Assembly: GCA_024364735.1 (NCBI GenBank)
Contig: JAGFNQ010004737.1
Location: 124,001 to 188,000, forward strand
Direction of reading: 5' to 3'
DNA length: 64,000 nt
From: Boesenbergia rotunda
Taxonomy: Eukaryota; Streptophyta; Magnoliopsida; Zingiberales; Zingiberaceae
Positions 1 through 9,939 of the stretch are shown here, piece by piece. The first letter of the stretch is position 1; each line of letters starts with the position of its first letter. The notes beneath the pieces are model-generated. The model saw only the letters and a program-made list of their open reading frames with translations, had not been told where the DNA came from and ran no database searches. The translations under genes and the position numbers were made by a program.

Positions 1-545
1 TATTTATACTTTTCTCATGAAGAGACATATCTCTTCACTTCCCTAGCTTTTAACAAGCATGTCTCTTATTCCCTCTACATGAAATATGGCTTGGTTCATT
101 GGTTATGACATGATTAGTGCAACTAGGATGTTCAAGGTTCAATCCTTGCCTCCTCCTTTCTACATCTTCTTTTTATCACCTTTTGCACTAATTCATATCA
201 AAGCCCATTAAGCCAAGCCCATCATGAAATTTCATAATAATAATAATATTTCATGAATTCATAATATTTCATAATATTTCATGATAATATTTCATGAATT
301 CCATAATATTTCATATTCATGAATTCATAATATTTCATAATATTTCATGATAATATTTCATGAATTCTATAATATTTCATATTCATGAATTCATAATATT
401 TTATAATATTTCATGATAATATTTCATGAATTCCATAATATTTCATATTCATGAATTCATAATATTTCATAATATACCATATTAATATTTCATGAATTTC
501 CTAATATTTCCTAATATTTCATATGGGAAATTTTGGGGCGTTACA
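1..545 (-). repeat. Partial LTR of Del/Tekay-type gypsy element H
   Basis: On the minus strand the LTR begins at 545 with TGTAACGCCCC, directly after a purine-rich stretch and the end of a chromodomain polyprotein, so this is the 3' LTR of a minus-strand element; its far end lies outside the window. A TATA-like TATAAATA is readable on the minus strand at 1-8. The block with TCTCTTCAC and 'aaggttcaatccttg' is shared with the LTR at 57779-60374 in the same orientation, so the two belong to related families. The family assignment is inference from the LTR termini and the adjoining chromodomain tail. Confidence 0.75.
228..515. repeat. 66-bp AT-rich tandem repeat inside LTR H
   Basis: The unit contains 'aatatttcatgaattc' and recurs at exactly 66-bp spacing (anchor ATGAATT at 294, 360 and 426), giving about four imperfect copies. 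It lies in the U3 part of the LTR, between the LTR start and its TATA-like motif. It is absent from the related LTR at 57779-60374, so it probably expanded after the lineages split. Confidence 0.85.
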
Positions 546-566
546 ATCCTCCATACCTTATAAAAA
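546..566 (-). promoter_or_regulatory. Polypurine tract of element H
   Basis: On the minus strand the sequence just before the LTR is rich in A and G (AAGGTATGGAGGATTG), the usual site of plus-strand priming next to a gypsy 3' LTR. It is preceded by 'cgggacgaac', a sequence that commonly precedes the polypurine tract of chromovirus elements. Confidence 0.6.
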
Positions 567-580
567 GTTCGTCCCGAACT

Positions 581-683
581 TTAAAATAATTTCGGATACT
601 TTAATCGTATTGCCTCCTCTCGTTCCCACGTGGCTTCTTCGAATTGTTCGTTCCGCCACAGAACCTTTACTAAGGAGCACGTC
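581..683 (-). pseudogene. Gypsy polyprotein C-terminus (chromodomain tail)
   Basis: Only the last 30 or so codons of a Ty3/gypsy pol remain. The peptide VKVLWRNEQFEEATWERE, then a few residues ending in YPKLF and a stop, matches the conserved end of the chromodomain that targets chromovirus integrase to heterochromatin. It is followed by the polypurine tract and 3' LTR in the expected order. Everything upstream (protease, reverse transcriptase, RNase H, integrase core) is missing because the sequence switches near 680-684 to SIRE-like element X1. The residual frame continues into unrelated DNA and makes a meaningless 120-codon ORF. Confidence 0.8.
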
Positions 684-1050
684 TGATCGGTCATCCGACC
701 GATCAGGACCATTCCAGTCCGATCAGGATGTATCCTGATCGGTCTGGACAAGATCAGATCGAATGGTGATCCGTTCAAACGCATTAAATTTTGGTTGGTG
801 GACCGATCCACCAACCGATTAACTCTCTCCAAACCCTCGTTTTCCCAAACCCTAGCGCCGAAACACCCTCTTCTGCGCAACCTTGTGCGAGCGAGATTGT
901 TTTTGCATCTCCCTTCTTCACGCGCGTGCGAGCTCTTCTGCAAAGGCTTCTACGGGCGTCTTCCCCGAACTCCAAGTTCTTGCGTGCTCGAAGTCTCCTT
1001 CTCCACCACATGTTCTTTCTCAGTCTTGCAATCTCTTCAAACAAACTTCC

Positions 1051-2447
1051 ATGGCGCCTAAGTAAGTGTTGATTTCAGTTTTGTTTTCACAACAGTTCTT
1101 GGGAGATATGTTTGGGAAGCTAACCAAGTTTTGTTCTTATTCTTGCTGTTGTGCCGTGACTCGCTTATTGTTGCCGTGGACTCCCATTCCAACCAACTGA
1201 TCAATTTTTCACCTCTTCACTATTCTATTTTGGTCTTGATCAAATCTATCTTTTGATTGGGTCTCATCCTATATATGGTCAATTCTTGTTGTGATTTAAC
1301 CTATGTGTATGATCAATACAAACCCTTTAGAAAGCCTTCCAAGGGAAAAGAGGTTTTAGAGGACAGTTCAAGGGGGAAAAATCCTTTGTCATCTACACCT
1401 CCTCCGAGGCCTCCATCTCCCCCGCATCCTAGATTTCATAACATTCTCTATGCGGTAGACTTTCATTGGCACAACTTCGAACTAATGTCATGTCGATCAG
1501 TGGACCAAACTTTCGTTTATGAACATTGTCCTACGGTGAGAGGAATCATTGAGTACTATGGGCTTCAAAACATCATTTTCTTAGAAAGGTCGATCAATGT
1601 TGATTTGGTCTCTGAATTCTACAATAATCTGGCCAATGGGGAGGGCACGGGGTGGCGGACCCATGTCACCGGTGTCGATCTTGACTTTACCCTATCATCC
1701 TTCACTGTATTTCTGGGTTGTCGTCGCTCCAAGAATGATTTTTTACTTTATCCATATCTTCCTGATCCTCTTCTTGTTCCCTTTACTGGAGTCACTCCTG
1801 ACTCCATATATGAGCATTTTCTAGGCCACCCCAGGCCACGGGGTTCTGGTGCGCACATCTGTACATTTCCCACATTTCCTGCTCTTCATCTATCTCCCAT
1901 TGATTATGTTCTGTTTCAAATTATCGTAAATTGTCTTCTTCCGACCACGTCAAAGCATCTTGATGCGATCCATCCATTTCACTGCCTGATGCTTTACGGG
2001 ATGCATCTACAGTTAGATTTTGACATAGCACCGTCTATCTATTCCTCCATCATTTTTCATGGTTTGAGGTCTGGTCAGACGATCTATATGCCATTCGGTC
2101 ATATCATCACTGTCTGGCTGCAGTCCGCTGGAATCAATGTCTCACGGGGTCATACTGAACCTATGGTGCGACAGGACTGCCGCCTGGATCATCGTATGCT
2201 TGCTCAGTCCGACATTGTTCTCAGGACCGAGGGGCTGCGGTGGAAGGATCGCAACCGAGTGGGCGAGCTACCGCTAGCAGTTCATGACCAGGGAGCACCA
2301 GCTGTTGCTACAGATTATGATGAGTGGCGCAGCCACACATTTCCTGGAGGTGCAGCTTCTTCGAGTACTGCACCAGGGTCTCTGGCTCCTACTGATGCAA
2401 CGATGGATGACCTCATGCGCGATGACGACCCTCCCACTGACACTTGA
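1051..2447 (+). CDS. SIRE-like accessory protein, 2 exons (X1 copy)
   Basis: I read two exons: 1051-1061 (ATG GCG CCT AA) and 1331-2447, joined across a GT...AG intron, giving 375 residues with no internal stop. The protein starts MAPKKPSKGKE (basic). A Ser/Pro-rich stretch follows, then a globular region of roughly residues 45-265 with blocks such as DLVSEFYNNL, FLGCRRS, PDPLLVPF and HFLGHPRP, and an acidic tail (DDLMRDDDPP). Blocks and gene structure are shared with the X2 copy (40464-44701), where it lies 3' of copia pol, the position of the SIRE env-like ORF. From memory it resembles the widespread 'putative plant transposon protein' domain; I could not check this. No transmembrane segment or catalytic motif is obvious, so the function is unknown. 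Relative to X2 about 78 residues of a charged helical region near the C-terminus are missing. Starting instead at 1257, inside the intron, would give a 396-residue ORF; I prefer the spliced model because it is conserved. Confidence 0.7.
1062..1330 (+). other. Predicted intron of the X1 accessory gene
   Basis: The donor is GTAAGT and the acceptor is CTTTAG. The X2 copy has the same exon 1 (11 nt) with donor GTGAGT and an acceptor in the same CTTTAG context. Both introns contain 'ttgtgccgtgac', so they are homologous. Splicing keeps the frame in both copies (MAPKKPSK in X1, MAPKKSSK in X2). Confidence 0.65.
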
Positions 2448-3028
2448 GCTAGGATGTCTGCTGTCTTGTCATTTGACGATGTTGTATGACTTTTGGGCTG
2501 TATGCCCTGTGACTTGATTGTTGTGACCTTGAGTCACAAGTATTTTGCTACTTGTTTGGATGTTTTCATGCTTTGACTTATCTACTTTTACCTGCCATGC
2601 TTATCTACTATTGTTGATGTCATGTTGATTATGTGGCTTTTATCTGCATGATTGTTCGATTGCAATATTCATGCTTACATTGCCATGTCTATTTGATACT
2701 TATGAATATTACGGCATGGTTTATATTTCATACTCATATGATGCATGTGACTGCTATGTCTTGCTATAATTTTTCACATGTATTCGTATGATCATTCCAC
2801 ATACTATCACATTTTTGATGAGTTGGGATACGTCTAGGATTGAGGGGGAGTTTATCTTAATCTTAACAGTCCCTCTTGTCCCTTTTCGGTGTTCGACAAA
2901 GGGGGAGAGTGTGGATTGGTTAAGTTTAGAATGACCATGTTGTAGGGGGAGGATCTGGATTTCCCTATGATTCTAAATTTGGAAATTGATTGAGAATCCC
3001 TAAACTTAAAATCGGGTTGTCAAACAAC
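2448..3028 (+). other. Non-coding 3' region of X1
   Basis: About 580 bp between the accessory gene stop and the polypurine tract, with no coding signal. It is T-rich with many 'catg' words and ends in purine-rich blocks (aaagggggagag at 2898, gtaggggga at 2942). The mirror region of X2 (39857-40463) has the same layout. Confidence 0.6.
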
Positions 3029-3042
3029 AAAAAGGGGGAGAT
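3029..3042 (+). promoter_or_regulatory. Polypurine tract of X1
   Basis: AAAAAGGGGGAGAT sits immediately before the LTR start TGTTGATGCAG. The same tract borders the X2 3' LTR (39857-39870 on the minus strand) and the Y-family 3' LTRs. Confidence 0.85.
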
Positions 3043-3159
3043 TGTTGATGCAGTCTGGCCCTGATTGTTGTTTTGGTGTTGACAATGATTTTAGTTTAGG
3101 TTGATGATTATGATGATTATGATTAAGTCCTGATCGAGGATTAGGCATGATATTGGGAA

Positions 3160-3632
3160 AATCCTAACCTGGAGGGTTAGGTGTGAGAAATCCTAGCTTG
3201 GAGGGCTAGGTGTTGGAAAATCCTAACCTGGAGGGTTAGGTGTGGAAAATCCTAGCTTGGAGGGCTAGGTGTTGGAAAAGTCCTAATTCGGAAAGGTTTG
3301 GTGAAAAGTCCTAGCTTGGAGGGCTAGGTGAAAAGTCCTAACTTGGAGGGTTAGGTGCAAATTCCCATCCTGGAGAATTAAGTGAAAAAGTCCTGGCTTG
3401 GAGGGTCAGGTGCCTAGCTTGGAGGGCTAGGTTGGATGATATTCTAACTCGGAAGGGTTGGGTGAAAAGTCCTAGCTTGGAGGGCTAGGTGAAAAGTCCT
3501 AGCTTGGAGGGCTAGGTGAAAAGTCCTAACTTGGAGGGTTAGGTGCAAATTCCCAACTTGGAGAGTTAGATGGAAAATCCTTAGTTTGGAGGGCTAAGGT
3601 GGATGGAAACATAGCTTGGAGGGTTGAGTTTA
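3160..3632 (+). repeat. Array A: about 17 hairpin units, CCTAGCTTGGAGGGCTAGG type
   Basis: Units of about 19 bp recur every 25-30 bp, separated by 'tgaaaagt' or 'tggaaaat'. Each is an imperfect palindrome (CCTAGC...GCTAGG or CCTAAC...GTTAGG). Paired changes occur between units, CCTAGC/GCTAGG alternating with CCTAAC/GTTAGG and CCTGGC/GTCAGG, so pairing is kept while sequence varies. Mirrored arrays occur in the X2 LTR and the solo X LTR. Confidence 0.9.
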
Positions 3633-3635
3633 AGT

Positions 3636-4292
3636 CTCTGGATCGGTCTGGTGACCGATCAGGGATTCTGGCACGCTGCTCCTTCATGGATCGGTCTGGT
3701 GACCGATCCAGCGATGACTGATCGGTCGGGTGACCGATCAGGGAGCACACAGTGAGGTTGGGAACCTACTGTGCTGCTCCTGATCGATCTGGTGACCGAT
3801 CAGGGAGTATGCGTTTCACCCATTGACTGGCTCCTGATCGGTCTGGTGACCGATCAGGGAGCAAGCAGTGAGGTTGAGTTCACTTGCTGACCAGCTCCTG
3901 ATCGGTCTGATGACCGATCAGGATCACTGTGCAGATCGTTCTGGTAAACAATCCAGCGTCGCGGGCTCCTCACTAAGATCGATCAGGACGGTTCTTGATC
4001 GATCAGGTGATGACCTGATCGGACTGCTGACCGGTCAGGTGACACCCTGACCAATCAGGAGGGTTAGCTTGCGAAACTCAGAAATCGCCTCACATAAGGG
4101 TGGATCGGTTCGGTGAACGATCCACGACCTGGGATCGGTCTGGTGATCGGTCCAGGAGAATCTCAAAGAAATCGCGATTTCTGAGTGAGCGTTGGGGATC
4201 GATCAAGACGGATCCTGATCGGTCTGGAACCAGCCTGATCGGTCTGGTGACCGATCAGGAGGCTCTCTGATCGGTCCGGTGACCGATCACTT
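3636..4292 (+). repeat. Array B: GATCGGTC-TGGT-GACCGATC hairpins
   Basis: About 13 copies, irregularly spaced. The best form is CCTGATCGGTC, loop TGGT, GACCGATCAGG, an 11-bp perfect stem. Degraded copies (gatcgttctggtaaacaatcc at 3934) are interspersed. Related units also lie outside the LTR in the leader of the accessory gene (684-770 here; 45033-45375 in X2). Confidence 0.9.
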
Positions 4293-5734
4293 TAATTCAA
4301 ACTGGACTGTCAGACGCTCTGATCGCGTCTGAACACAACCGATTCACTGCCACTTTCCTCTGATATTTGATATGCTATTTGATTTGCTGCTCTAATGCTC
4401 TAATTAAGTTTCAGGTGACAGGGGAGGATTCAAACACTCAAGGAGAAGTCAAAGAGAGCTTTCCTTGGAGCAGGTTTGTCCCTTTCTCCACACAGGTTGC
4501 AACGGCTGGATGCAGGACTGAAGCTGCTGACTGAAGCTTGGCTGAGGGAGCTCAGGAAGTTCAGTTAGGGTTCAGTGTAGCTGGCGCGTTGGCAGTGAGG
4601 CAGCTGTAGGCTGATGGAGATGAGATCATCTGTCGCTTGGCGGAGAAACAAAAAGGAACGAGAGAAGTAGAGTTCGACATAGATTCAGTTTTTGTGCTCT
4701 TGAGTTCCTGCGTTTCTGCTACACATCAAGCTTGCTGTTCTTGAGTTCTTCAATCATTCTGAGCAAGCTATTGAGAAGAAATCATCATACTTGAGCGCTT
4801 GAAGGAGAAAACAAGAGGCTTGGAGTCCGACAGTGGGAAGACACGGAGAAGGGGTCTGCGTGAGATCGCCACTGGGTGGAGCTCAGGGAAGCTTGCTGTG
4901 TTTTGTCCTTGCTAAGTGGTTGAGTAAGATCCTTCTTGTTGTTGTTTCTTTGTGCTCATTCTATATCATTGTTTGAAACACACTGTGGGGAGGTTTCCCC
5001 TCCGAAAAGGAGGTTGCTTCATATCCGGTGATCACCGGGGCTTGATCTGCCGACGATCAAGGGATCGCCCACCTTAAGGGCACGCCAAGGAGTAGGGGCA
5101 AGTTATCCCCGAACCTTGTAAAATCTCCTTGTTAGCGATCTTGCTAATCTTGCTAGTTAGGTTTTGGTTTTAGGTTCTGCAAGTTTTGTTTTCTCATACT
5201 TCCGCTGTGCTATTAATAACTTCAAGTGCAGAAATTTGATAACTCCTCAAGAAGAAGTGATTGGCTATATTCACCCCCCCCCCCTCTCTAGCCATCTCGT
5301 TCCCAACACTGAGTGCCTTCCTCCATAATGGATAGGCTTGTTTTGCGAATCACAAGGTCAGAAAAGATTATAAGGAATTATTGAAGAGCGTGTGTACTTC
5401 CCCAACGGAAGGCACATAATTCTAAATAATTCTCTTAGTGTCGTGCAATGGTAAACACTTAGATACATTATTAATATCTCCCCTACGGAGTCACTGCTAA
5501 TAATTTGTAAGGTTGAAGTGAACCAACTATTAATCTTACTTGTTAAAAGGTTAGGTTGACGAGATAGTAAGATTAATGGGTAAAACCTTCTCTAACGAAT
5601 GTAGGATTTGTATACATCCACACTAACGTGGCATGCGAATTCTCGGTGTTTGAGGTGTTGGTTGATTTCGAAAATTTATTGTTTGAGGAATCAATTTATT
5701 TTTGAATTCTAAAGTAGTGTATGTTGTGATTCTT

Positions 5735-6766
5735 AGGATTTTCAAAATAGCCTTTAACCCATTAGTGACCATACTTAAGGAAAATAAACTTACTAGCCCC
5801 AATTACATAGACTAGAAAAGAAACCTAGACATTGTCCTTACTGCTGAAGAGTACAAATATGTACTCTTTGAAGAATGTTCTGAAAAGCCTACCGAGAGCT
5901 CTGGTGAAGAGCTGAGGGAGCGTTACAAGAAGTGGATCAAGGCAAATGAGGTGGCACGGTGTTACATTATGGCGAATGTATTGCAACATCAGCATCAGGC
6001 AATGCCCACTGCTAGTGACATGATGTTAAACCTCAAGGAGCTCTTCGGGCACCAGGGTCGGACCGCTAGGTAGGTTGCGATGAAGAATCTCATGACGACC
6101 ATTATGGTCAAAGGGACACCCGTAAGGGATCATGTCCTGAAGATGATGACCCACCTCAATGAGATTGAGGTTCTTGGAGGACAAATCAATGGGGAATTCC
6201 AGGTCGATATTATATTCCAATCTCTTCCTAGGAGTTTTGAGCAGTTCTGGCTCATCTATAACATGAATAAGCATGAGTATACATTGGGGGAACTGCTAGG
6301 AGAACTCCAAGAGGCAAAGGGGCTCTTTCGTTAGAGTTCGCAGGCCTTGGTCACTCAGAAGGTTTCTACTTCTGTGTTGAAAGGCAAGAAGAAGAAGAAA
6401 CAAGGTGGGTATAAGAAGGCGGCTGGATCGCTGGGACCACGGACTGGCGTGAAGAAGCCGAAAGGCAAGTGCTTCATGAGCCAGCAGACTGGATATTGGA
6501 AGGTGAACTATCTCCGTCATCAAGATAAAGGTATTTTCTCATGCTTAGTTGTTGAAACATGTTTAGCGGTGGTATCTACCGGTACCTGGTGCGTAGATAC
6601 AGATGCTAATAATCATGTCTGTAACTCTTTGCAGGGGTTCCAGGAAACCCAACGACTAGCTGAGGAAGAGATTACCGTCTACATGGGATATGCTACGGAG
6701 GTGGCGGCTATTGCAGTGGGAGTTATTTATTTGTCTTTAGATAGGAAAATAAAGTTTTGGTTTTAA
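5735..6766 (+). pseudogene. C1 gag and protease (broken)
   Basis: Reading from about 5735, the frame gives a copia gag of the UBN2 type (KENKLTSPNYID, stop, KRNLDIVLTAEEYKYVLFEE, then YIMANVLQHQHQAMPTASDM and VRDHVLKMMTHLNEIEVLGG). In-frame TAG codons replace a Trp (ID-stop-KRN) and a Gln (TAR-stop-VAM). A further stop at 6332-6334 ends the gag core. A lysine-rich linker follows, then a protease remnant, GTWCVDTDANNHVCNS, in which the usual D-[ST]-G active site reads D-T-D, so it would be inactive. Gag forms the particle; the protease would process the polyprotein. Confidence 0.82.
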
Positions 6767-6979
6767 GAAGATTGCATTTATGTACCTAATTTTAGGAAGA
6801 ACTCTGGTTCAGTTTCTGAAATAATGGATATTCTATTGCTTTTTGTTATGAAAAGTGGAATAGAAAGATTATCTGTTTAGGAACATGGATTAACAATTTA
6901 AGCAATTTGAACCAAAGTCTCCCATGATGCAAATAGTAGTTCATCATCTAATCAAAATAAGAGAAAGATTCCTTCCAAG

Positions 6980-7620
6980 ATGAACCAAACATGTCTTTGG
7001 CATCTAAGGCTTGGTCATATTAATCTTAATAGGATTCAAAGGTCGATAGCGGATGGTCCCTTGAGTTCATTGGTAGTGGGAGGCTTCCCAAGCTTTGAAT
7101 CTTGCTTGGAAGGTACGACGACCAAGAGGTCTTTCAAGGCTAAGGGGTATAGAGCCAAAGATATGTTAGAATTGGTTCATTCTGATTTGTGTGGTCCTAT
7201 GCCTATCCAGGATAGAGGTAGCTTTGAATACTTCGTGAGACGAATATTCAAAGTTATGGATACGTTTACTTGATGGCCACAAGTCTAAATACTTTGATCA
7301 GCTCATAGAATTTTAGGCTAATGGGGAGAAATATCAAAGTAAAAGTATCAAGACACTACGATCAGATCGTAGTGATGAGTACCTCTTGGGAGAATTTAGG
7401 ACTTACTCATCAGAGGTTGAATCCAATCCCAATTGATTGCACCCGGTATGCCCCAACAGAATGGTGCAGCAGAGCGAAGGAAAAAGGCTCTTTTGGAAAT
7501 GGTTAGGACAATGATGAGCTGCTCCGTGTTGCCGGATTCGTTCTTGGGATATGCTCTGGAAATGGAAGCGTATATACTTGATATCATCTAGGTCAGTACC
7601 TTCTACCCATAGAAGTGTGG
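6980..7620 (+). pseudogene. C1 pre-integrase and integrase remnant
   Basis: LWHLRLGHINLNRIQ is the zinc-binding GAG-pre-integrase H...H motif; ESCLEG further on keeps one cysteine of the C-x2-C. ELVHSDLCGPMP holds the first integrase catalytic Asp. After about 7260 the frame is lost and only scraps of integrase are visible (for example ATGGTTAGGACAATGATGAG near 7497, matching the MVRTMMS motif). Confidence 0.75.
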
Positions 7621-8712
7621 ACTGGGCGAAAGCCTAGTCTAAGACATATTCGGATTTGGGATAGCTCAGCACATGTGCTGAGAGGGGATACTGATAAGTT
7701 GGAATCTCGTATGCTTGTTCGTAGGCTATCCTAGGGGAGCGAAAGGTGGTTCTATAGTCCTAAGGATGAGAGGGTAATCATTGGTACAAATACCCGTTTC
7801 TTAGAGGAAGTCTATGTGATAAACCACAAGTCCATGATTAGACTAGTTCTTGAAAATTAAGAGGGGGCATTCTGACCTTAGTACCAACTGTACAAGAGGA
7901 TACACCATAAGTCACTGCACCACGTGTCATAGAAGATACACAGGTGGTACCTAATCGTAGTGGGAGGGTTGTTAGTCATCCTAAGGATTCATGATCTTGG
8001 GAGAGTCTTCGGACTTAGTACCTGGCGACCATGAATCATGATCCCTAGACCTATTACGAGGAACATCCGCTTTGAAGAGATAATCCAGTCATATGGATTT
8101 GTTCAAAGGACGGATGAGATTTGTGTATGTAAGAAATGTGACGAAAACATAGTGGTATTCTTGTACTATACATAGATAATAATTTGTTAGTTGGCAACAA
8201 TGACAAAGTATTATCAGACGTAAGAGTATGGTTGTCCAAACAGTTGATATGAAGGACTTAGGAGAAGCAAAACACATCCTTGGCGATCGAAGTTCTAAGG
8301 GATCACCAGAGAAGGATGTTGTGTTTATCCCAAGCTTCATACGGAGACAGTGTCTTAACTCGTTTTAGCATGGAAAACCTCCAAGAAACGTTTTGTACTT
8401 TTCAGCTGTGGACCTACCCTATCTAAGGAGATATGTTTATATTATCAAAGGAGATAGAGCAGGTAATGGTGGTTCCTTTAGCGTTGGCTATAGGAAGCCT
8501 CATGTATGCTAAAACCAAGACCAGATATCTGTTTTGCCGTGGGCATGGTTAGTAGATATCGGAGTAACCCAGGTCAAGGAAATTAGATTGCTGTAAAAGC
8601 ATATATTAGTGCCTAAGAACGACTAAGGACTATATGATGGTTTACCGGGGAAACCAATCTCCTGTGGGTTATATGGATACAGAATTCCAGTCGAATAGGG
8701 ATAAAATCTAAG
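7621..8712 (+). pseudogene. C1 reverse transcriptase, largely deleted
   Basis: Scraps read as the linker before RT (near 7960-8060), then jump at about 8065 to the part just before the active site (EIIQSYGFVQRTDEICV). The active-site box reads LYIDN instead of YVDD. The stretch between, normally the RT palm and fingers core, is absent. WLSKQLIMKDLGEAKHILG follows after a frameshift. Multiple stops occur, so the enzyme cannot be made. Confidence 0.7.
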
Positions 8713-9159
8713 TCTACCTCGGAGTTTGTGTTTACTCTAGGAGGTGGAGCCATTGTTTGGAGGAGTGTCAAGAAGAAATGCGTGGCGAAGTCCACCATGG
8801 AAGCTGAGTATGTGGCAGCCTCAGAGGCAGCCAAGGAAGTTGTATGGCTTAGAAACTTCATCATGGACTTGGATGCGATTCCTGGTTTGCCCAGCTCTAT
8901 CACAATCTTTTGTGATAACAATGGTGCAGTTGCAAACTCGAAGGAACCACGAGCCCATAAGGCGAGTAAAAACATAGAGCGCAAGTACCACTTGATACGA
9001 GAAATCGTAAAGCGAGGAGAAGTGGCTATCGCCAAGATTGCATCAGAGGACAACTTGGCGGATCCTTTCACTAAAGCTCAACCAACTAGAGCTTTTGATC
9101 GGCATGTGGAGGATATCGGAGTCAGATGTAAGGCAGTGAGAGAACAACAAAATCTTTGA
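8713..9159 (+). pseudogene. C1 RNase H domain, C-terminal part
   Basis: An open stretch of about 145 codons matches the copia RNase H: AKSTMEAEYVAASEAAKE holds the catalytic Glu, FCDNNGAV the second Asp, and RKYHLIREIV...NLADPFTKA is the usual C-terminal signature. The N-terminal portion with the first Asp is shifted out of frame. The stop is followed within 15 bp by the purine tract AAGTGGGAGAT (9164-9174). Confidence 0.85.
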
Positions 9160-9174
9160 GTATAAGTGGGAGAT

Positions 9175-9939
9175 TGATAGATATGTATACTAAAAGACTT
9201 GTTCTTTTTATATATAAGATCATCTTTATTTTGAAAAGAGAATCACAACAACACTAGGTGCTTGTTTATATTAGTACATGCATAAAAGTCCTTTACTTTG
9301 CATTATAGATAACATAGTGTGTGGTGACACACGGAAGATCATGTTATCAGTCCCTTGCCTAGTATAAGTAGAGAGTCACATCCGAGATGGAATTGGGCAA
9401 ACCATCGGGATGGTTGTAGCGTAATTAGGTGTGGTTTGTCTTGACCATAGAATTACACTAGTGTGCTTTGAGTACATTGAGCAGGACCAAAACCCGTGGT
9501 TATCCAATTTATACTAACTCGATAATTGGATAGGACCTCAAGATTATATTATGGAGTACGATCCCTTAATCCCGATATAATAACGGGCATATATTATTAA
9601 CTATTATTTCTTTGATTTACCAAAGGGCGAGATCTATTCTGTTAGATCGATAGGCCCGATAAGTTGGGAGATAATATTAATAATATGATGTGCTGTTGAT
9701 TATTGACGGAATCCGTATCCTAGTGAGTCGGATTGATGATACCCTCTTGATGAGCTCAAAAGGTTTATCATGTTAAACCCTGCAGGTGGATTTGATCCAA
9801 CATGATAATAAGGTTGAGTGGTACTAATTAAGGATCCAGAAATTAATTAATTTAATTTGTCAGTAAATTGACGGGCATTCGATATCTTAAACACGGAGGG
9901 ATGGACGACTCATAATAAGTGGAGCCCATATGAAAATAT
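9175..9939 (+). repeat. C1 3' LTR, first part (U3)
   Basis: It starts TGATAGATATGTATACTAAAAG just after the purine tract. It is interrupted at 9940 by Y1 and resumes at 25521; the 5-bp AATAT at 9935-9939 is repeated at 25521-25525. A reverse-complement relative is at 31535-32287. Confidence 0.85.

Larger units (their letters stand above)
684..5308 (+). mobile_element. X1: 5'-truncated SIRE-like copia element
   Basis: This is the 3' part of a plus-strand element: untranslated sequence with GATCGGTC palindromes, the two-exon accessory gene, about 600 bp of 3' untranslated DNA, a polypurine tract and a 2.27-kb LTR. The same order, mirrored, is found in X2 (37774-49919), where a copia pol lies upstream of the accessory gene. 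X1 lacks 5' LTR, gag and pol and abuts a gypsy chromodomain tail, so it was truncated by deletion or recombination. SIRE/Maximus copia elements are known to carry an extra ORF downstream of pol, which supports the lineage call. Confidence 0.75.
3043..5308 (+). repeat. X1 3' LTR (2,266 bp)
   Basis: It begins TGTTGATGCAG after the polypurine tract and ends TTCCCAACA. The same ends bound the solo LTR at 45606-47673 and the X2 LTR at 37774-39856. The first half is two arrays of short inverted repeats. The second half contains the conserved block with 'ttgatctgccgacgatcaag' and the C-rich end TATTCACCCCC...CTCTAGCC shared with Y and W LTRs. The right flank (ctgag) has no matching left copy because the element is 5'-truncated. 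Confidence 0.88.
5309..9174 (+). mobile_element. C1: internal region of a decayed Ty1/copia element
   Basis: Plus-strand order is gag, protease, GAG-pre-integrase, a damaged integrase, a heavily deleted reverse transcriptase, RNase H, purine tract and LTR: the Ty1/copia order (integrase before RT). The 5' LTR is missing; X1's LTR abuts the leader at 5309. Leader 5309-5734 carries no gene. Stops, frameshifts and loss of most of RT make it non-autonomous. Confidence 0.85.

Noticed and set aside
830..870. AAACCCTAG-like sequence as a telomere-type repeat
   Set aside because: Only one copy of the heptamer-like word is present; it is better explained as part of a plant-style mRNA leader.
1257..1330. 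ATG at 1257 as the start of the X1 accessory gene
   Set aside because: This stretch lies in the region that is an intron by comparison with X2 and has no protein similarity to the X2 copy; similarity begins at KPSKGKE.
3160..3632. Regularly spaced palindromic repeats that resemble a CRISPR array
   Set aside because: Units and spacers are both similar to each other, they lie inside a plant LTR with defined ends, and no cas genes exist; these are hairpin repeats of the element.
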